Made by a program: the position numbers and the translations under genes. A stretch of DNA of 64,000 nt from positions 52,470,166 through 52,534,165 of the forward strand of contig OX439044.1 of the NCBI GenBank assembly GCA_949317995.1, read 5' to 3'. Under the pieces are notes generated by a model, which saw only the letters and a list, made by a program, of their open reading frames with translations, searched no databases and was not told the origin of the DNA. This document shows, one piece after another, positions 1 through 13,371 of this stretch. The stretch is from Acholoe squamosa (Eukaryota; Annelida; Polychaeta; Phyllodocida; Polynoidae). Each line of letters opens with the position of its first letter. Position 1 is the stretch's first letter.

Positions 1-3000
1 CAATTTCTATTAGTGTGGGTGACCACAGAGAGAGCAGGGGTCGACTCCTCCTTGTATCAGATGAGGCAAACATCAGGTTAGTGCCATGGCCTCAGTATCT
101 TGAGCATTCAGATTAAGTCACCAAACCAGGATTTGCTCTGGACCTTTAGGGTTAGCATAACACTCTTATTATATATGAGAGCGCTGGTGCTGATAGTGAT
201 AGGTTGTAACACTGATTATTTTCTGTGGATATTTTCTGGGCATGTATAAGACATGATTATTTGAAATCTGTTTCGTGCTTCAAAAATATTCTAAGTCTAA
301 GACCACACACACCCTTGACTTCTTTTACGAGACCAGCATTTGTCTAAATCTTGGCACTTAAATGCGACAACACGGTAGGCCTCAAATGACTTACTTAACT
401 TCTAAAATTGAACCCTTCTCACGACTGCATCTCATCTATGGTTAAAAGTGGTGCCCTCTGGTGATATTTTCCGCTTCACTTTTCACGAGCCCCATTAAAG
501 GTAACCCTACCTGCCCCTCCCCCTGCCACCTACCGGCAGTAACACAAACCACGTTTACCACCCACCCACACGTATATCCAGGTGATTGAGACGCAGCTGG
601 TCACCTTACCTAAAGGGGACATGTGACCCATATGAAGATCAGCCATTGGCTCTTGGGTTTTCATCTGTTCGCATTTTTTTCTATCCATACAGCTGATTCA
701 AAAACAAAACTTTGACCACTTGGCTCCAAGTCGATTATCAAGGTAGAAAGGTAATGATATATCGTAAATGTGCATTTTCACCAACTTTTTTGGAAAGTCA
801 ATCACTTCTGATATTAATTAAGATCTCTGGGCAATAAAATCGGAAGTTTCATTTTATAAAAAAAAAAAAAAAAAGAGAGAGAAAGACACACATGCTTACA
901 ACGGAGGAAAAGTAACTTTGACAAGAAAGTTCTTGCCAGGCTTAAATTCTAGAAGTTGAAATTCAATGAGAACACAAATGTGAATAATTAATTCTCTTGT
1001 TGAATTGTAAGATACTGCATAACACTACATGTATCAGCTTCATATCACAGGTGAACATGATAAAGGGGTCTCAGAGCTTTTGACTGGCAGGTATTGGTGT
1101 ATACATACTTGACTGAGCCTGCACGGGAGCCTTATGTCCACAGTTAATTTCACAGAGATGCCACTTACTGGCCGACAAAAACCAGGAAAACTGAACTTTT
1201 GGACACATTTTCCCAGGAATTTAACATAATTTAATACAGGAATCTTGGAATGGAAACCAGGAATTCCTGATAAACCAGGAAAAGTGGCATCACTGATTTT
1301 ATGAGACTTTTGACAATAACTAATGAATACAAAGCTGTTTAACCTTACGTGTCCCGAACCCTGGTCTCTGACTTAGTAAGGCAAGTCTACAATGGATTAC
1401 AATGCTAAGGCTTTGTACTAAAGGACTTAGGTAATCACTTTGTATGAAGCCCACTGGCCAAGTGCTGTGTTCTGCTGACCACAGGGCCCATACTCTAATC
1501 TGTCCTACATAGAACCTAAGGCTAAGGTAACGTGTCTGACTATGACTGATGGATCACTTCTTAACTACATGAACTGGAGGAAGGAGAGTGGTGTTTCTGC
1601 CAAAGGCATTTACCCATAACAACTGTTAACATAAACACACAAATCAGAAAACATATTTCACAAGGTGCATTTATCTAGCAGACCAAACTGAGAGGCCATG
1701 TTCTTTTATCTTCTTTTTTTAGGGACATTTAAATGGTAACATGAAATGTACACTCTTCTTCTAACACCTGTTCCTGTGAGTTATTACTTTCCTTTCCCAA
1801 TTTCTTTTTTATTAGCTTTCTTTCAAATTGCGTTTTTTCCAATACCTTCCCAACTGTTCACTGAAGGTGTCTGACTTTGTAAGTTTAGAAATATACTATA
1901 ACAGACTAGTCCATCATACATCAGGTAGAGTACAGTAGTACCCCCAGGGTAGTACCACAGTTCTGGGAGCTGCTCACATCTAAATCTTCAAGTAAAACTT
2001 GTAATCTAATTACCGGTACATCGACTCAGCCTCAAGGACTTTGGAGGTTGTCAAAAGATGCTTTAGCACTTATCAAAAGAGGAATGGCAGAGGATCACCA
2101 ATTTCAACTTCAAGTATGGCTGGTCCCATGCAGAGTCGTCCTGAAGTGAAACATGTACATATCTACACCATGTACGTGAATTTTCTTTAGTATTTCCTAC
2201 AAATGATTTAAAGACAACCATTATTAATGTAATTTCTATTTCATGAAAAACCTCCCTTTCTGATTAATAAGTCTATAGAAAACCAGGGCTCCGTGTGCCT
2301 TAGTATATTGATAGAGTGGGGTGGGAGCTCGGGCTGCTGCCTGTTGGGACAGGTCCCCTGGAGAATTAAGGAGGTATAGGTGGGTGGCGTCCTCACCTAT
2401 TGGCACTCTACCAACAGGTGAGTAGTACAGGTAGTAACCTGTCTCTCCACCCCACTAATACCTCCCACCCCCACCATCCAGAGAGGCCATCACCTAAATA
2501 CCACCAACCAATACACCTGTCAGTGTCTAGTCATGCTTTAGGTGTCCACACTGGGGGATCCTAAATGGCACATCTCCATGGTGGAGGGGTTGGGAGTACT
2601 GTGTAAGTGGGTGGCAGTAAGGTATGCTGTTATAGAATACATGGGGATTACTTAGAGTTGGAAGGATCCTCTAGGAATACAAGTGGCAGAACTAACCCAC
2701 TTTTGGTTGTTTTTGTTCATTCATTTTTCTTTCAGTATTCCTGGCATAAGTGGGGGATTGCAAGACGTTAAAATGGCCTTGAATACATATGAACTATATG
2801 CTTGTACCTAGTAGTGAAATGACCATTCACTGCAACCCTGGTACTACAAACCTTGCAATCACACAAGTACCAGCAACAACAGCATTAGTGCCTTACAAAT
2901 GATTCCAGTTCAACACTCATTGAAAATTTCATTTTTCGCTTTCTGATAGAAAAGTTCATTGATCTCTGATAATGTTTCTAAAACCTATAAGACATTCTAA

Positions 3001-4270
3001 CTCTCCAAACTAAGGTCATGTGTGTGCTGATATCACTTGAAACTCCCTGACGCCTTTCGTGAGAATCCCATATTAACTGGTACCATCTGCACACGCGTGG
3101 CCGAGAGGAACAAATAATGGCGTTCACAGAAGGGGGCAACCAAAATACCCTACATGCATCAGTAGCAGTCAGTTTCCGCCTAAATCATCTTTATAGTTCC
3201 GGTATTCACCACTAGCGGTATGGTAGTGCGATCAACGTCAGACATAGACGTAAAGCAGACGCAGTGGTACGTCATAAATTCACTCGCCAATCCCAGGTGT
3301 ATTTGTATGTCAGTATTTGCTTCTAGGAGATGCAGCAAGTCTCTCATATAGAATAGCCAGCTTTGGAGATATCTGATACAATGTACTGGGGCATGTGGCT
3401 GTGTTGGTTATGGGTTAATGATGGGCTGGTAGTCTTTTTAGTGTAGTGTAGAATATACAGCAAGAGAGCTAGCTTCTTGCATTTTACTCAATACACGGTA
3501 CTTATTGATCTAGAAAGACCTGCATGCAGGCCAGGTCTATCTAGAAACACTGATTTTTTAGTATTGAAATGTGTTTCAGTCAAAAATGAATCTTGATGTG
3601 TAATTAAGAGGGTTGACTTTAATTTCTACATTTCCCATAGAATTCTAATTTCCATCCTACATTTGTAAGCTTAGCTACCTTAATTTTCTCCTGCATCTAA
3701 GGAGGCTTTAAAATCGATCCATGTCTACTAGTGTTCACAACTCATACTACAGTGGGGTGGTAGTACTTCACACCGTTTGGTGCCACCATTAGAAGGGATC
3801 AGAAGGCCCCGCGTGCCGCACCATTAGCCACGCGGAGACCGCTATGGATTATCATACCAAGTGTGGTGCAATTCTCCTTCCGTCTTGTTTTTTCGTCCAT
3901 AGCAGGGAAATGGGAAATATTGAGTGGCGAGAACAGTGAAAATCTGCCAATGTCCTTGGGGCTGCAGCCACTCTCCAAGCATGGGTGCCCACAGTGGGTT
4001 GTACTTTAGAGATTGTGTGTTTTGAATGAGCAGGTTTGTGAATGGAGAGTGTGATGATCTGACTGCATGGATCCTTGAAGGCTGCTGGCTGCCTAAGGCC
4101 TCCCCTCTCATCTCACAACTTGAGTTTTATTTGTCCCACTATAGACTACATATGGACCACCAGTGATGGCTGCAGAAATGAATCTTCTATTCTACAAGCT
4201 TCCAGAGGCACATGTCTATATACACGCCCATATAAGGCATACTGTCTACAGTACAAGCTACCTGATAAAT
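1..4270. other. Non-coding stretch, probably ARHGAP39 intron or intergenic
   Basis: I see no coding exon here. Open frames are short and match nothing I recognise. The stretch contains one hAT-like MITE at 1153-1295 and a short poly-A run near 858-875. Since the minus-strand ARHGAP39 gene begins at about 30.3 kb and only its first WW exon is visible, this DNA is most simply read as part of a very long intron. That is an inference from the missing downstream exons. Confidence 0.4.
1153..1295. mobile_element. Short hAT-like MITE, copy 1
   Basis: A 143-base segment begins CAGAGATGCCACTTACTG and ends with the near inverse AGTGGCATCACTG. The second copy at 24665-24802 has the same terminal motif and similar length. 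The CAGRGATG start is typical of hAT-superfamily ends. The 8-base flanks no longer match, so the copy is old or the class assignment is imperfect. It has no coding capacity. Confidence 0.55.
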
Positions 4271-4272
4271 AA

Positions 4273-4402
4273 GCAAATGTCCATGACCATGGGGTATTTT
4301 TACATTGTATTCCCCGAGGTGGGCCTGGCGTATCCCACGAAGCCATTATATAATGGCTTCGTGGGATGTAAAAAATCCCATGGAACTGGACATTTGCATT
4401 TA
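4273..4402. repeat. Large fold-back with a perfect 36-base palindrome core
   Basis: Positions 4332-4367 form a perfect 36-base palindrome (half-site ATCCCACGAAGCCATTAT). Outside it the flanks remain inversely related: GCAAATGTCCATG near 4273 answers TGGACATTTGC near 4390, and GGTATTTTTACAT answers ATGTAAAAAAT. The whole is a fold-back of about 130 bases, most likely a palindromic MITE relic or a source of cruciform structure. Confidence 0.7.
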
Positions 4403-5526
4403 TGTCATGGCTTAGGGGGTTATTTTGCTTTTAAATAAAGAAAAACAGCTCAGATCTGTTCAAAATCCAAGATGGCGGACACCCATTGAATACAGACACA
4501 TGGTATTCAATGCCCCCCATTGAATACGGCGGTTCTAGTACTAATCTATAGTGAGGTTCGTATCAGCCATGACATAAAGTATGAACCTTTAGTCTACTGG
4601 AGGGAACATAAAAGCATTTTTTTCACCCCCGCCTTTTTTTAATGAATGGCAAGATGCGAATTTCCCCCCTACTTGTACGTTAAAATAGAAATAACAGCAT
4701 TATCAAACCATGTAACCTAACCCATTCCTTCTCACCCTGTAATGGCTTTTTTGTTGTTGTGGTGGTTTTTTTACATACCGGTATCTCGAGGAGTTGGGAA
4801 TATAGTTATACCCCCTCCAATTTCATAAAAGGAGCTGTACAGTAAACCCATGTGCTCCTACAGGAGCACCTCATGTGATATAACACAAACCCCCATCCAA
4901 TGGTATGATGCACTCTACGGTATTGTATATTACATATACATAAAGTTACCTTCAGGCGTGCCTTCAGGGATGTACCTCAGGTTGTATGAAAAGTTCTCAA
5001 CCTACACACTGAACTCCTGATTTCACGGAAAGTACCACTAACCATTGATCCAGATGTCAAACATTGAATAATGTTACAGGCACGACAACTTGAGGAAGAT
5101 TCTGATATCAGACAAAATGGAAACATACATCCTTGTATCTTGTGGCATTCAAGGGACCCTTAAAGAGTTATCATGAAGTCAGGCGTAGGTGGCTAGCAGT
5201 CAGTACGTGCCCTAGTACCCTGGAGGGAGGATATCCGTGCACAGGAGGTGGCCATGGGGGTAGAGGGTGTGGAGGAGGAATATTTATGAGAGGCAGTGTG
5301 GCCTAATCCTGCTTTAGGTCGCTATGGAAAATAAGGAACATGTTTTGCACAACTGGAAAAATGCTAGACCTATATAGACCCCTTGTGTATATAGCGACTT
5401 AAAAGTTCTACCCATGGCAAATGTAGAGGTTCAAATACACATAGCGACCTATTCAATAGCGACCTAAAACAGGAGTAATATATAGGAAAGAAAGAAAGAA
5501 ACTTAAACAGAAGAATAGATTAGCAT

Positions 5527-6006
5527 AGAAGCTTGCCCCGCAGGGCTACTAATATGGAATAGAAAAGAAGCTTGCCCCGCAGGGCTACTTTAATGGAATA
5601 GAATAGAATTTTGCCCCGCAGGGCTAGTCATTCAAATTCAATAGCCCTGCGGGGCAAGCTTCTTTTCTATTCCATATTAGTAGCCCTGCAGGGCAAGCTT
5701 CTATTCTATACCATATTGATAGCCCTGCGGGGCAAGCTTCTATTCTATACCATATTGCCCCCGCAGGGCTACTAATATGGAATAGAAAAGAAGCTTGCCC
5801 CGCAGGGCTACTTTAATGGAATAGAATAGAATTTTGCCCCGCAGGGCTAGTCATTCAAATTCAATAGCCCTGCGGGGCAAGCTTCTTTTCTATTCCATAT
5901 TAGTAGCCCTGCGGGGCAAGCTTCTATTCTATACCATATTGATAGCCCTGCGGGGCAAGCTTCTATTCTATACCATTTTGATAGCCCTGCGAATCAAGCT
6001 TCCATT
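5527..6006. repeat. Palindromic array of a roughly 40-base unit (GCCCCGCAGGGC core)
   Basis: About twelve copies of a unit built on AAGCTTGCCCCGCAGGGCTA plus an AT-rich linker (TATGGAATAGAA) occur in both orientations. Forward copies fill about 5527-5630, inverted copies about 5640-5755, then the whole forward-plus-inverted block repeats at about 5755-6005. It is therefore a tandem duplication of a palindrome. The core GCCCCGCAGGGC is itself almost self-complementary. An open frame across the right half only reads the repeat and is not considered a gene. Confidence 0.85.
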
Positions 6007-6113
6007 CTATCTTATATGTGCAACTCAATAAGGATGATAAAAAATGTTTCAAATAGAACTAGATCATGGGTTTTTAGTTACTGAATAAGGTTCATCTTCA
6101 TGATTACAAACAT

Positions 6114-6147
6114 TTACTGAATAAGGGTAATGACCCTTATTCAGTAA
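6114..6147. repeat. Perfect hairpin, 15-base arms
   Basis: TTACTGAATAAGGGT, a four-base AATG loop, then the exact reverse complement. Half-copies of the same arm lie just left (about 6077-6090) and right (about 6168-6180). It looks like a nested inverted-repeat relic. No terminator role is suggested in this animal context. Confidence 0.75.
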
Positions 6148-6189
6148 CTATTTACAATAGTCAAGATGACCCTTATTCAGTTAAGAATG

Positions 6190-9100
6190 CCCTTCTACCA
6201 CTATCACATTCACATTAAAGAGGAATACACAGAACAAGCCATTCCATTTCCTTCATTTAGATTCCATCTTTTCCATTCACCCTCTAATTTTCTTTAGTTT
6301 TCAAGAGTTATCACGACTTAATCTATTCTTTAGAGACTTAAAGTGGGAGAATGCCGATTCAACTAGAGTGGTAATACCCATAATACTGATACTATGCTGG
6401 CCACATAAACCAACAATATTTCCCCTTTATTTGTTGTTTGATGAATCATTCAGTTATGCCATATCTATATAGATAGTAACTTGGGAAATGTATCAAGTAA
6501 TACAAAATCCCAGTCCTGTACGATGCTACTGTATGCCTTTAACTCCGTGCCACCCACTCTTTGGCCTAACAACTGCTCGAATATGGGGGTGGGGGCTGTG
6601 GTGGGTGCTTGCCAAACCAATCTGTAGACCAGCTATTCCACATCAGTATAAGTATTATCTTTGGTCAGTACTACCTGCCCTCTGTATTATCTTTGTGGTA
6701 TGGTATGATAACCTGCCATGTTGGTCTTATCTTTGAGGTATGGTTATCTTAGCATAGGTGGATGCCTCACCTTTACAGATGCATCAGACAGTAATATAGA
6801 AAATATAATATTTTATCAGGTAATATTAACAAATCATATTCGAAGAACTTTAATTAGTTCTTCTATCTAAAACAATAAATTCATAACGCACATGACATAT
6901 ATGACAGCTGCCATTTGGGGGCAGGAAGAACATCTCAGTGGGCTATTTCCACAAATTAGGTGCTACACACTTAGCAGTGACAAGCTGAGAGGAATGAAGT
7001 GAACTCCACTTATGCTAATATTGGGGACTGTTTTCGTTTCAGTCTAGGCTGAAGATTGGAGGGGGCAGGGCCTTCGGATTAAGGTGAAAAGGTCGACACC
7101 TCAAAGGGCTGTGGGCTGCCGGAATGTGTGGCACAGCCTGGTAAGTCTCCTGGTGGGTGTGTTATAAAGGTGTGAGGGATCTGAGGACATGACTAGGGTC
7201 TTGCAGCGCCATTTTTCATGGAAGTTCATATGCAAGCCAATAATGCCCTTCTTTGTCTAAATGTTCCACACAGTTTCCTGGTCAGGAATGAAAGTTGAAA
7301 TCACGCACTTAATACGTGCAAGTGGAGATCCCTAAATTTCAAATTGTTTATATTAAATGTGCAGTTGTAGGCTGTTAAGTCCTGTAAACAGTAAACAGGA
7401 TAATGCTGACACATACTAGTCCTAACAAACAAACAGTAGTAACATGACAGTTGAATGGTGAGTTTTAGACTGAGTAGGTATATTGAGTAGGGTGGGAGAG
7501 GTTCCTTGTAGGGTGCCCTCACCCCCCAAGGGTTAAACTAACAACCAACTATGACCTGCTGACACGTCTAGAGACTGACACTTACTGACAGCCATACCTT
7601 AACACTGGCACTGTCACACTGGCACTGACAATGTCAGTGACTCCTTTCACTTTGTAAACTCAAGACCATTATGTCACACAGGGTATTATTCTGTAGAACT
7701 ATAACGGTGTGTGGTGAACCAGGGGCGCCTACCAGTACCGGGTATGTCACATTGTCTAACTATCCACCACCAGGGCCAGGTATAGCCTGACTCCAGATCC
7801 TGACCCAGTCTATTGCACGTAAAATTTGACCCAAAAGTGCAAATGGCTTTTGCCCTAGATTTGCAGACTTAGTTTTTCCTTTCTTTTCTTTTTTTTTCTT
7901 CAATATCCTCACATGAAGAAGTTCGTAAGGTTTAAGCTATGGTTTTCTCATGGTACCAAATCTGAGAAAGTTCTATGTCGAGCTACCTCGGTAGCTCTGA
8001 TGAAAACTTGACTGAGGCTCCATTTTAAACCTAAGAAAGTTGAAGATTACACACTGGAGGAGCAGCCTGGAGATAGGGGGTGCTGGGGTTGGTATATGGG
8101 TGTAAGGATGGTGGGAGAGGAGGGGTTGAGTTAAGTGTTGAAGACGCTCTTTTCTTGCACCATCTGCCACAGCCGCCATGAAAAGAATACCTGGGATGCC
8201 ACTCCCAACCTTTAGATCCCACACCTCACTCTGCCCCACCAGGAGGGAGAGAAACACATATATACTGCCTAGTACTTACCCACCTACTACACATCAGTGT
8301 AAACCTCACTAACGTCAGGGTGCAACTACTCTTTATTTGTACATGTTTTTTGTTTGCTTTGATTTTTGTTTGCTTTATTGTTGTTGATTTTTCTGTGTTT
8401 TTGTTGTTGTAAGCTTCCAAGCAATAGAGCACCAAAACCTAAATATAAGTTAAAACATGACACTTTAGGGCACCAGTAGATTTAAAGACTGGTATCAGTG
8501 GCAACCACTTCTTGGAAATACAAGTCAGTTTATGACTTGAACACCCCCCCCCCATTTATATTTTTCGACCAGACCCATGACTGATTGAGCCTACCAAATC
8601 GTTGTGTTTAAGCACCGGAATTTGAATAAACGCCGGTCGCAAATAGGCGCGGGGGTACAGGGGTCATGAAATGTTTCTTAAGCACTAAAACTGCATTCTG
8701 AATAAACGCCTGTCCTGTAAGAGCGAAATTGAGGCTGCAAAAGCAAAGAGTGCCGGTATAGGGTTCACCCGGGATGCATCATTAACCAATCATATAATTC
8801 CCTGTATTCACTGCAGACTTTTTGGGTACATTATGTAACACCTGGTACCAATCAATCATGCTGGTTCTTGTCAGTTATCTCGCCAGGTGCCAGATCAAGC
8901 AATGGCCGTCCCACTAGGCCTCCATATTGAGCCCTATTGGGTCTGAGCGGGACTGGAGCTGGTGTCTGGCAATATGCATTGATTAGAGCTGATAAGATGG
9001 AACCAGCTTGTCCCTGGACGTGGTTGTAATCCAGGGACAAGGTACCATCATACCATATCTTATTAGTGTGTTTTCCCACTTTTAGAAGTACCATCAAAAC

Positions 9101-10848
9101 TCAAAATGGTGGATCCACACTAGGTATGGGTTTAGAATCCTATAGGGGTAACAGAGACTAGTGGCGTTCTAGTCCCCCCCCCCTCCCTACCCACTCCTCA
9201 GGCCTCTAGAAACTGAACCCCCTCTGGGGACACCAATGGTATTTACATGTAATTTTACTGGCGCCCAAAGTAAGCTATGTTAGAAGGGTAAGGGTGCAGG
9301 ACACGTCAACTGGAAAAGTAGCCTCAGAAGTCAAGAAGTTCAACCTCCTTAACCATTTACCCCCTGCCTTTTTATACCTATATAATCTATAATACATCAT
9401 AATGCTTAAGCACGGAAATAATCCCCCCCCCACCCATATCTAGAGAGGTACATATTTTTTCACAATAATTAACTTTTCTGCTGAGAAGGGGTGAAATCCA
9501 CCCCCACCCCCCTCCCCAAAGAGGGATTAAAAATTGTCATGCCCCCAAATTCATTACCCAATCCCCTGTTAAAGCTCTTGTTAATTAAGTAATTAATGAC
9601 CACTCCCTAATCACTCTCCCCAATGAGGAGCCTGGTGGGGATTCAAGGCTGGTTAACAGAAAATGGCATTGGATGGGCTTAAATATGCTTTAGCTGTGAC
9701 AATCAACAATGTCATACCTGTTACAGCAAGCCTATCACAACAAGGATTACTGGGGCAGGGCAGGTCTACTTTCTCCCCTGCCTAGCTATTCGCCAGTAGT
9801 AACCCAGCTTCTCCCCTCCCCAAGTCGATCTAACTAGGCACCTAAAGTACTACAAGTCTGACCCTACCGACTAGAGAGAGGATCCGCTTGTGGTGTGTGT
9901 GTGTGTGTGTGTGGGGGGGGGGTTATGTGCATCACTGACTGCTCTTAAGGTGGCTGGGAGTGAGAGGACACCCCCGCCTCCTCCAGGACAGTTACCATCC
10001 ATCTCCAATGATCGGCCATAGGATGACAGTGCAATTCCCTTCCACTACATTATAAAGGTATATCACCACAGTAAGTGTGATAGTGAGCCCCTCTGTAGAG
10101 TGGGCAGGGGAGGAATTGAATCTTATTTCTATTAAAATGGCCAATGAATCTGCAACGATAGAAGGAATCAATTTCACCATGTAAATAACTGGGACTTGCA
10201 GAGAAGACAAGAGATGCCATCATTATTAGTTGGTTTTGCTTCAAGGGAGTAAAAGTCTCACTGGTAGTGAAAGATGGCACACTTTTGAAAAAAAAAAAAA
10301 AGAAAAAGTAAATACAGAAATGTAATAACATATTTGTCTCATATGGAGTCAGTGAATTTCAGTAAGACAACATTGGTCAGCAATAATAGCTTAGTTATAA
10401 AGTCAGCTCAAAAATATGAGTATCATCCACAAAGCATTTTCTTTTCTTTTTTATATAGACAGAGACTGTGAAGGTGCTGGCCAGTTCTGAGTGTGGTTCA
10501 CATATCTGGGGACATAACCCCAGATGGGGTGACCACTGGCTGTACAGGAGAGCAGTCACACAGCCTCTTATAAACCAATATATACTGGGTATCTGTGCTG
10601 CTTTCCTCATCAGTCTCTGCACACTTCCTTTAGAGCTAGAGCCATCTACAGCTCTCAGGACGACAGCACAAACCTTCTCGGAAGCTGCAGACACAAGTAT
10701 ATCCTTGAACCGTTAAGGATAATGAATTAGATGGTGCATGGATTCGATCCTGCATTGATTCAAACCTCAAGGTAGGCACTTGCATAACATTTTGAAAATG
10801 GTTAAAAATCTATAGGATCAATGTGGCCATACATATTCATTTGACAAC
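6190..10848. other. Non-coding stretch without recognisable genes
   Basis: No exon or RNA gene is supported. There are homopolymer and simple-repeat tracts, such as a TG run near 9893-9912 followed by a G run. A degenerate repeat at about 8590-8735 has two related halves, each with a form of AATAAACGCC. I see nothing else of note. Confidence 0.4.
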
Positions 10849-11410
10849 TTTTCATATCTGTTTGAATCATCTTCCTATTATAAAAAGATCCAGAGAAATC
10901 CTCAGCTGTCCAAAGTAGAGCTGGATCAGCCACTGTGATCACAGCCTACTGCACAGGAAGGCAGTGCAGTCAATGTCTACCCTCCTTCTGGCTAATTTAT
11001 GTGCATTCACCAGCAGAATACATAAGTATTTCAGGTCTCTACGGGGAATATTCCTGCCTGACCTACAGTTTAGCCCTTCAAAGGGTTAATCAAGAACATA
11101 ATATCCAGTACCCAGAGGTGACCAACTTTCTCCAACTCACATTATTTCATCATATGTCCTATTACTTGAGTGCTCATACCATTAACAAGTGGACAGTTCA
11201 TATCTCTCCTTAAGTATGATTGTATTCAGATTGACCACCATTCTCTTGTGGTGAAAACAAGACCCCAACCACCCCTCTAGTCCAAATATTAAGGACAGGA
11301 GGGCCCTCAGAGTGAGAAAGGGTATCTGGAGGCTCTGAGAGAGAGAATAACAAAACGGGACCTAGGCGAGAGAGCGACGCTCAGTTTATACAAGTACCTA
11401 CTCAAGGTTT
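10849..11410. repeat. Dispersed repeat, long copy
   Basis: This segment is related to 39899-40134. Both share a left part (ATATCTGTTTGAAT then CTTCCTAT then CCAGAGAAAT) and a right part (GTGGTGAAAACAAGACCCCA, continuing through GGAGGCTCTGAGAGAGAG). This copy has about 300 extra bases between the parts (about 10940-11245). No terminal repeat or coding sequence is evident, so the class is unknown. Confidence 0.65.
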
Positions 11411-13138
11411 GGCACAATGCTCTAAGGCACTGCATTAATGCATCATAGCAGGGGGAGGTAAATTTTAGGTATCGTGCTTATCCTTAGTAGGACACTGCTT
11501 AACGGTGACAGCTTCTAGCCTAGAGCTGAACGATGTCATGCAGCATAAATCTGACTGACGCCAGACTGGAGCAGTCAGACCTCCTGAAGAACACACTACA
11601 TATATGTTATTTCATGATTAGATAACTTTATTATGTGACATGGCATCATCCTATGTAGCCCACTTATCTCTACAACCCCGCACCAAAGGTGGGTGGAGAT
11701 GTAGGTTAGTCGGTGGGTCAGAGATACCTGTAGGTTAGGGATATGGGGAGGGGTGTATAACTCCAGGTAAGGGGGTGTGATTAGATATCTGATACTACAC
11801 CCTACACCACGTACCTGGATATATGTACACCTGAGTCACGGCTCACCGTCTGTATACATAAAGATCTTTATATATACAGTACTATTACAGGTAGCCCCGG
11901 GCCCTTCAACCTGGGGCCAACTCTGGCAGGTTATTTGGTTATCACTCTTAGGAACTGCTGATCATACCAGCTAAGCTGCACTATAGGCATACTTTCAAGT
12001 CATACATTGCTTAAATTCTTTTTTGAACTAAATATGAAAACTGGGGGATGACACGATGCTTGACCTGCACCCAGTTTATACATTTGGCTGTTGCTGTTTG
12101 TCTGTTAGAATTGTCTTGTGTACTACTATAATAGTTAGCACAGAAGGTGCGGCTCATGTGGGGCCAACCCAGGGGACTGCCATAGAGGATTAGCCTAGAG
12201 TCAGGGTGTGCCTCATATGTGACGTATACATCAAACACTAAAACTTATATATTAAGAAATATTTGCTCCTCATAGCTATAGCCTAACCTCAATGTGTGTC
12301 TTATATATGTGGGATTTTTTTAACTGTAATATCAAACATCTATACAAATCTGAATTTTCCCTTTTTAGGATACTTGTTTTCTCTTGCTTAATCTGTGCAC
12401 AAGAAGTTAACACAGGAAGACATAGACCAATTTAGCCTCTGCATCTTTAATGTCTCAGTGATGAGGTGCTCTCCAGGTGATGTAAATCTACTTCATCCCT
12501 GTCCCACCTAATCTACTGAATACCTCCAGGTGCAGCCAACGAAGGATCAACTTTAATTATTCAGACTAATTTAGGTAAGTGTTAACCGCTTGGGTGTAAA
12601 CCATCCAAGCGCTTCAACACTAAACCTGCCATTGGCTATATATTTCTTATAATACTGAAATAAAATGTGCACTTCCAACCCAGCTCCTATAACTAACTCC
12701 CTTATCGAGTTAATCAAGGATTTTCCTACATTCGAGACATATCCTTGCTCTATCTTTTAGGTTTACTCATACGTCCAAGAGTACTTCCCCTGGGACAGGT
12801 TGTTAGACAGCGTTGGGTACTCTGTAGGTTCAGTTATGTAAACAATTGGCAATCTAACAACCCAGAGAGCAGAACAAACGTCTTCAGTACTGATGGGAGG
12901 GTGGATCATCAAGAAAACAGTCCCAGCTTTCCATTACCTGGTTTATAGTACATTGGTATCACCAACAACCATTACGTATAACGCTCTGTTTGTCAAACCG
13001 GAGAAACTGATGGTGTCCCACAGGGATCTACAATAACGGACTTAGCTGGTTTGATTAACAGCCAATGAAATGACACCAACTATTCACTGCGTTCCTCTCG
13101 GGGGGGGGGGGCAACTGGTACCCATCTGATAGGTGTTA

Positions 13139-13371
13139 CCGTAATCTCCCGCGTATAAGACGCATCCTCTATGCCAAACAAAATGCTGGGGAGTCTTATA
13201 GGATGTATTGAAATTGGGGGTGCGTCTTATACGAGGGGTAATTTTACTATAGAAATGTATTGAATTTACAAATATCAGCATTAAAATGTGCGTCTTATAC
13301 GCGAAAATGCATGTGCTGAGTTTGGGGTGCGTCCTATACGCGCAAAGCGTCTTCTACGCGGGAGATTACGG
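13139..13371. mobile_element. TA-flanked MITE (CCGTAATCTCCCGCG family), copy 1
   Basis: It starts CCGTAATCTCCCGCG and ends with the inverse CGCGGGAGATTACGG, bounded by TA on both sides. Inside, variants of GTATAAGACGC recur in both orientations. The TA flank suggests mobilisation by a Tc1/mariner-type transposase. There is no coding capacity. This copy is in the GACGCATCCTCTATGCC subfamily. Confidence 0.85.

Noticed and set aside
5834-6031. A 65-codon frame with a repeated ALRGKLLFYTILI peptide
   Set aside because: It simply reads through the 40-base DNA repeat; the peptide repeat follows from the DNA repeat.
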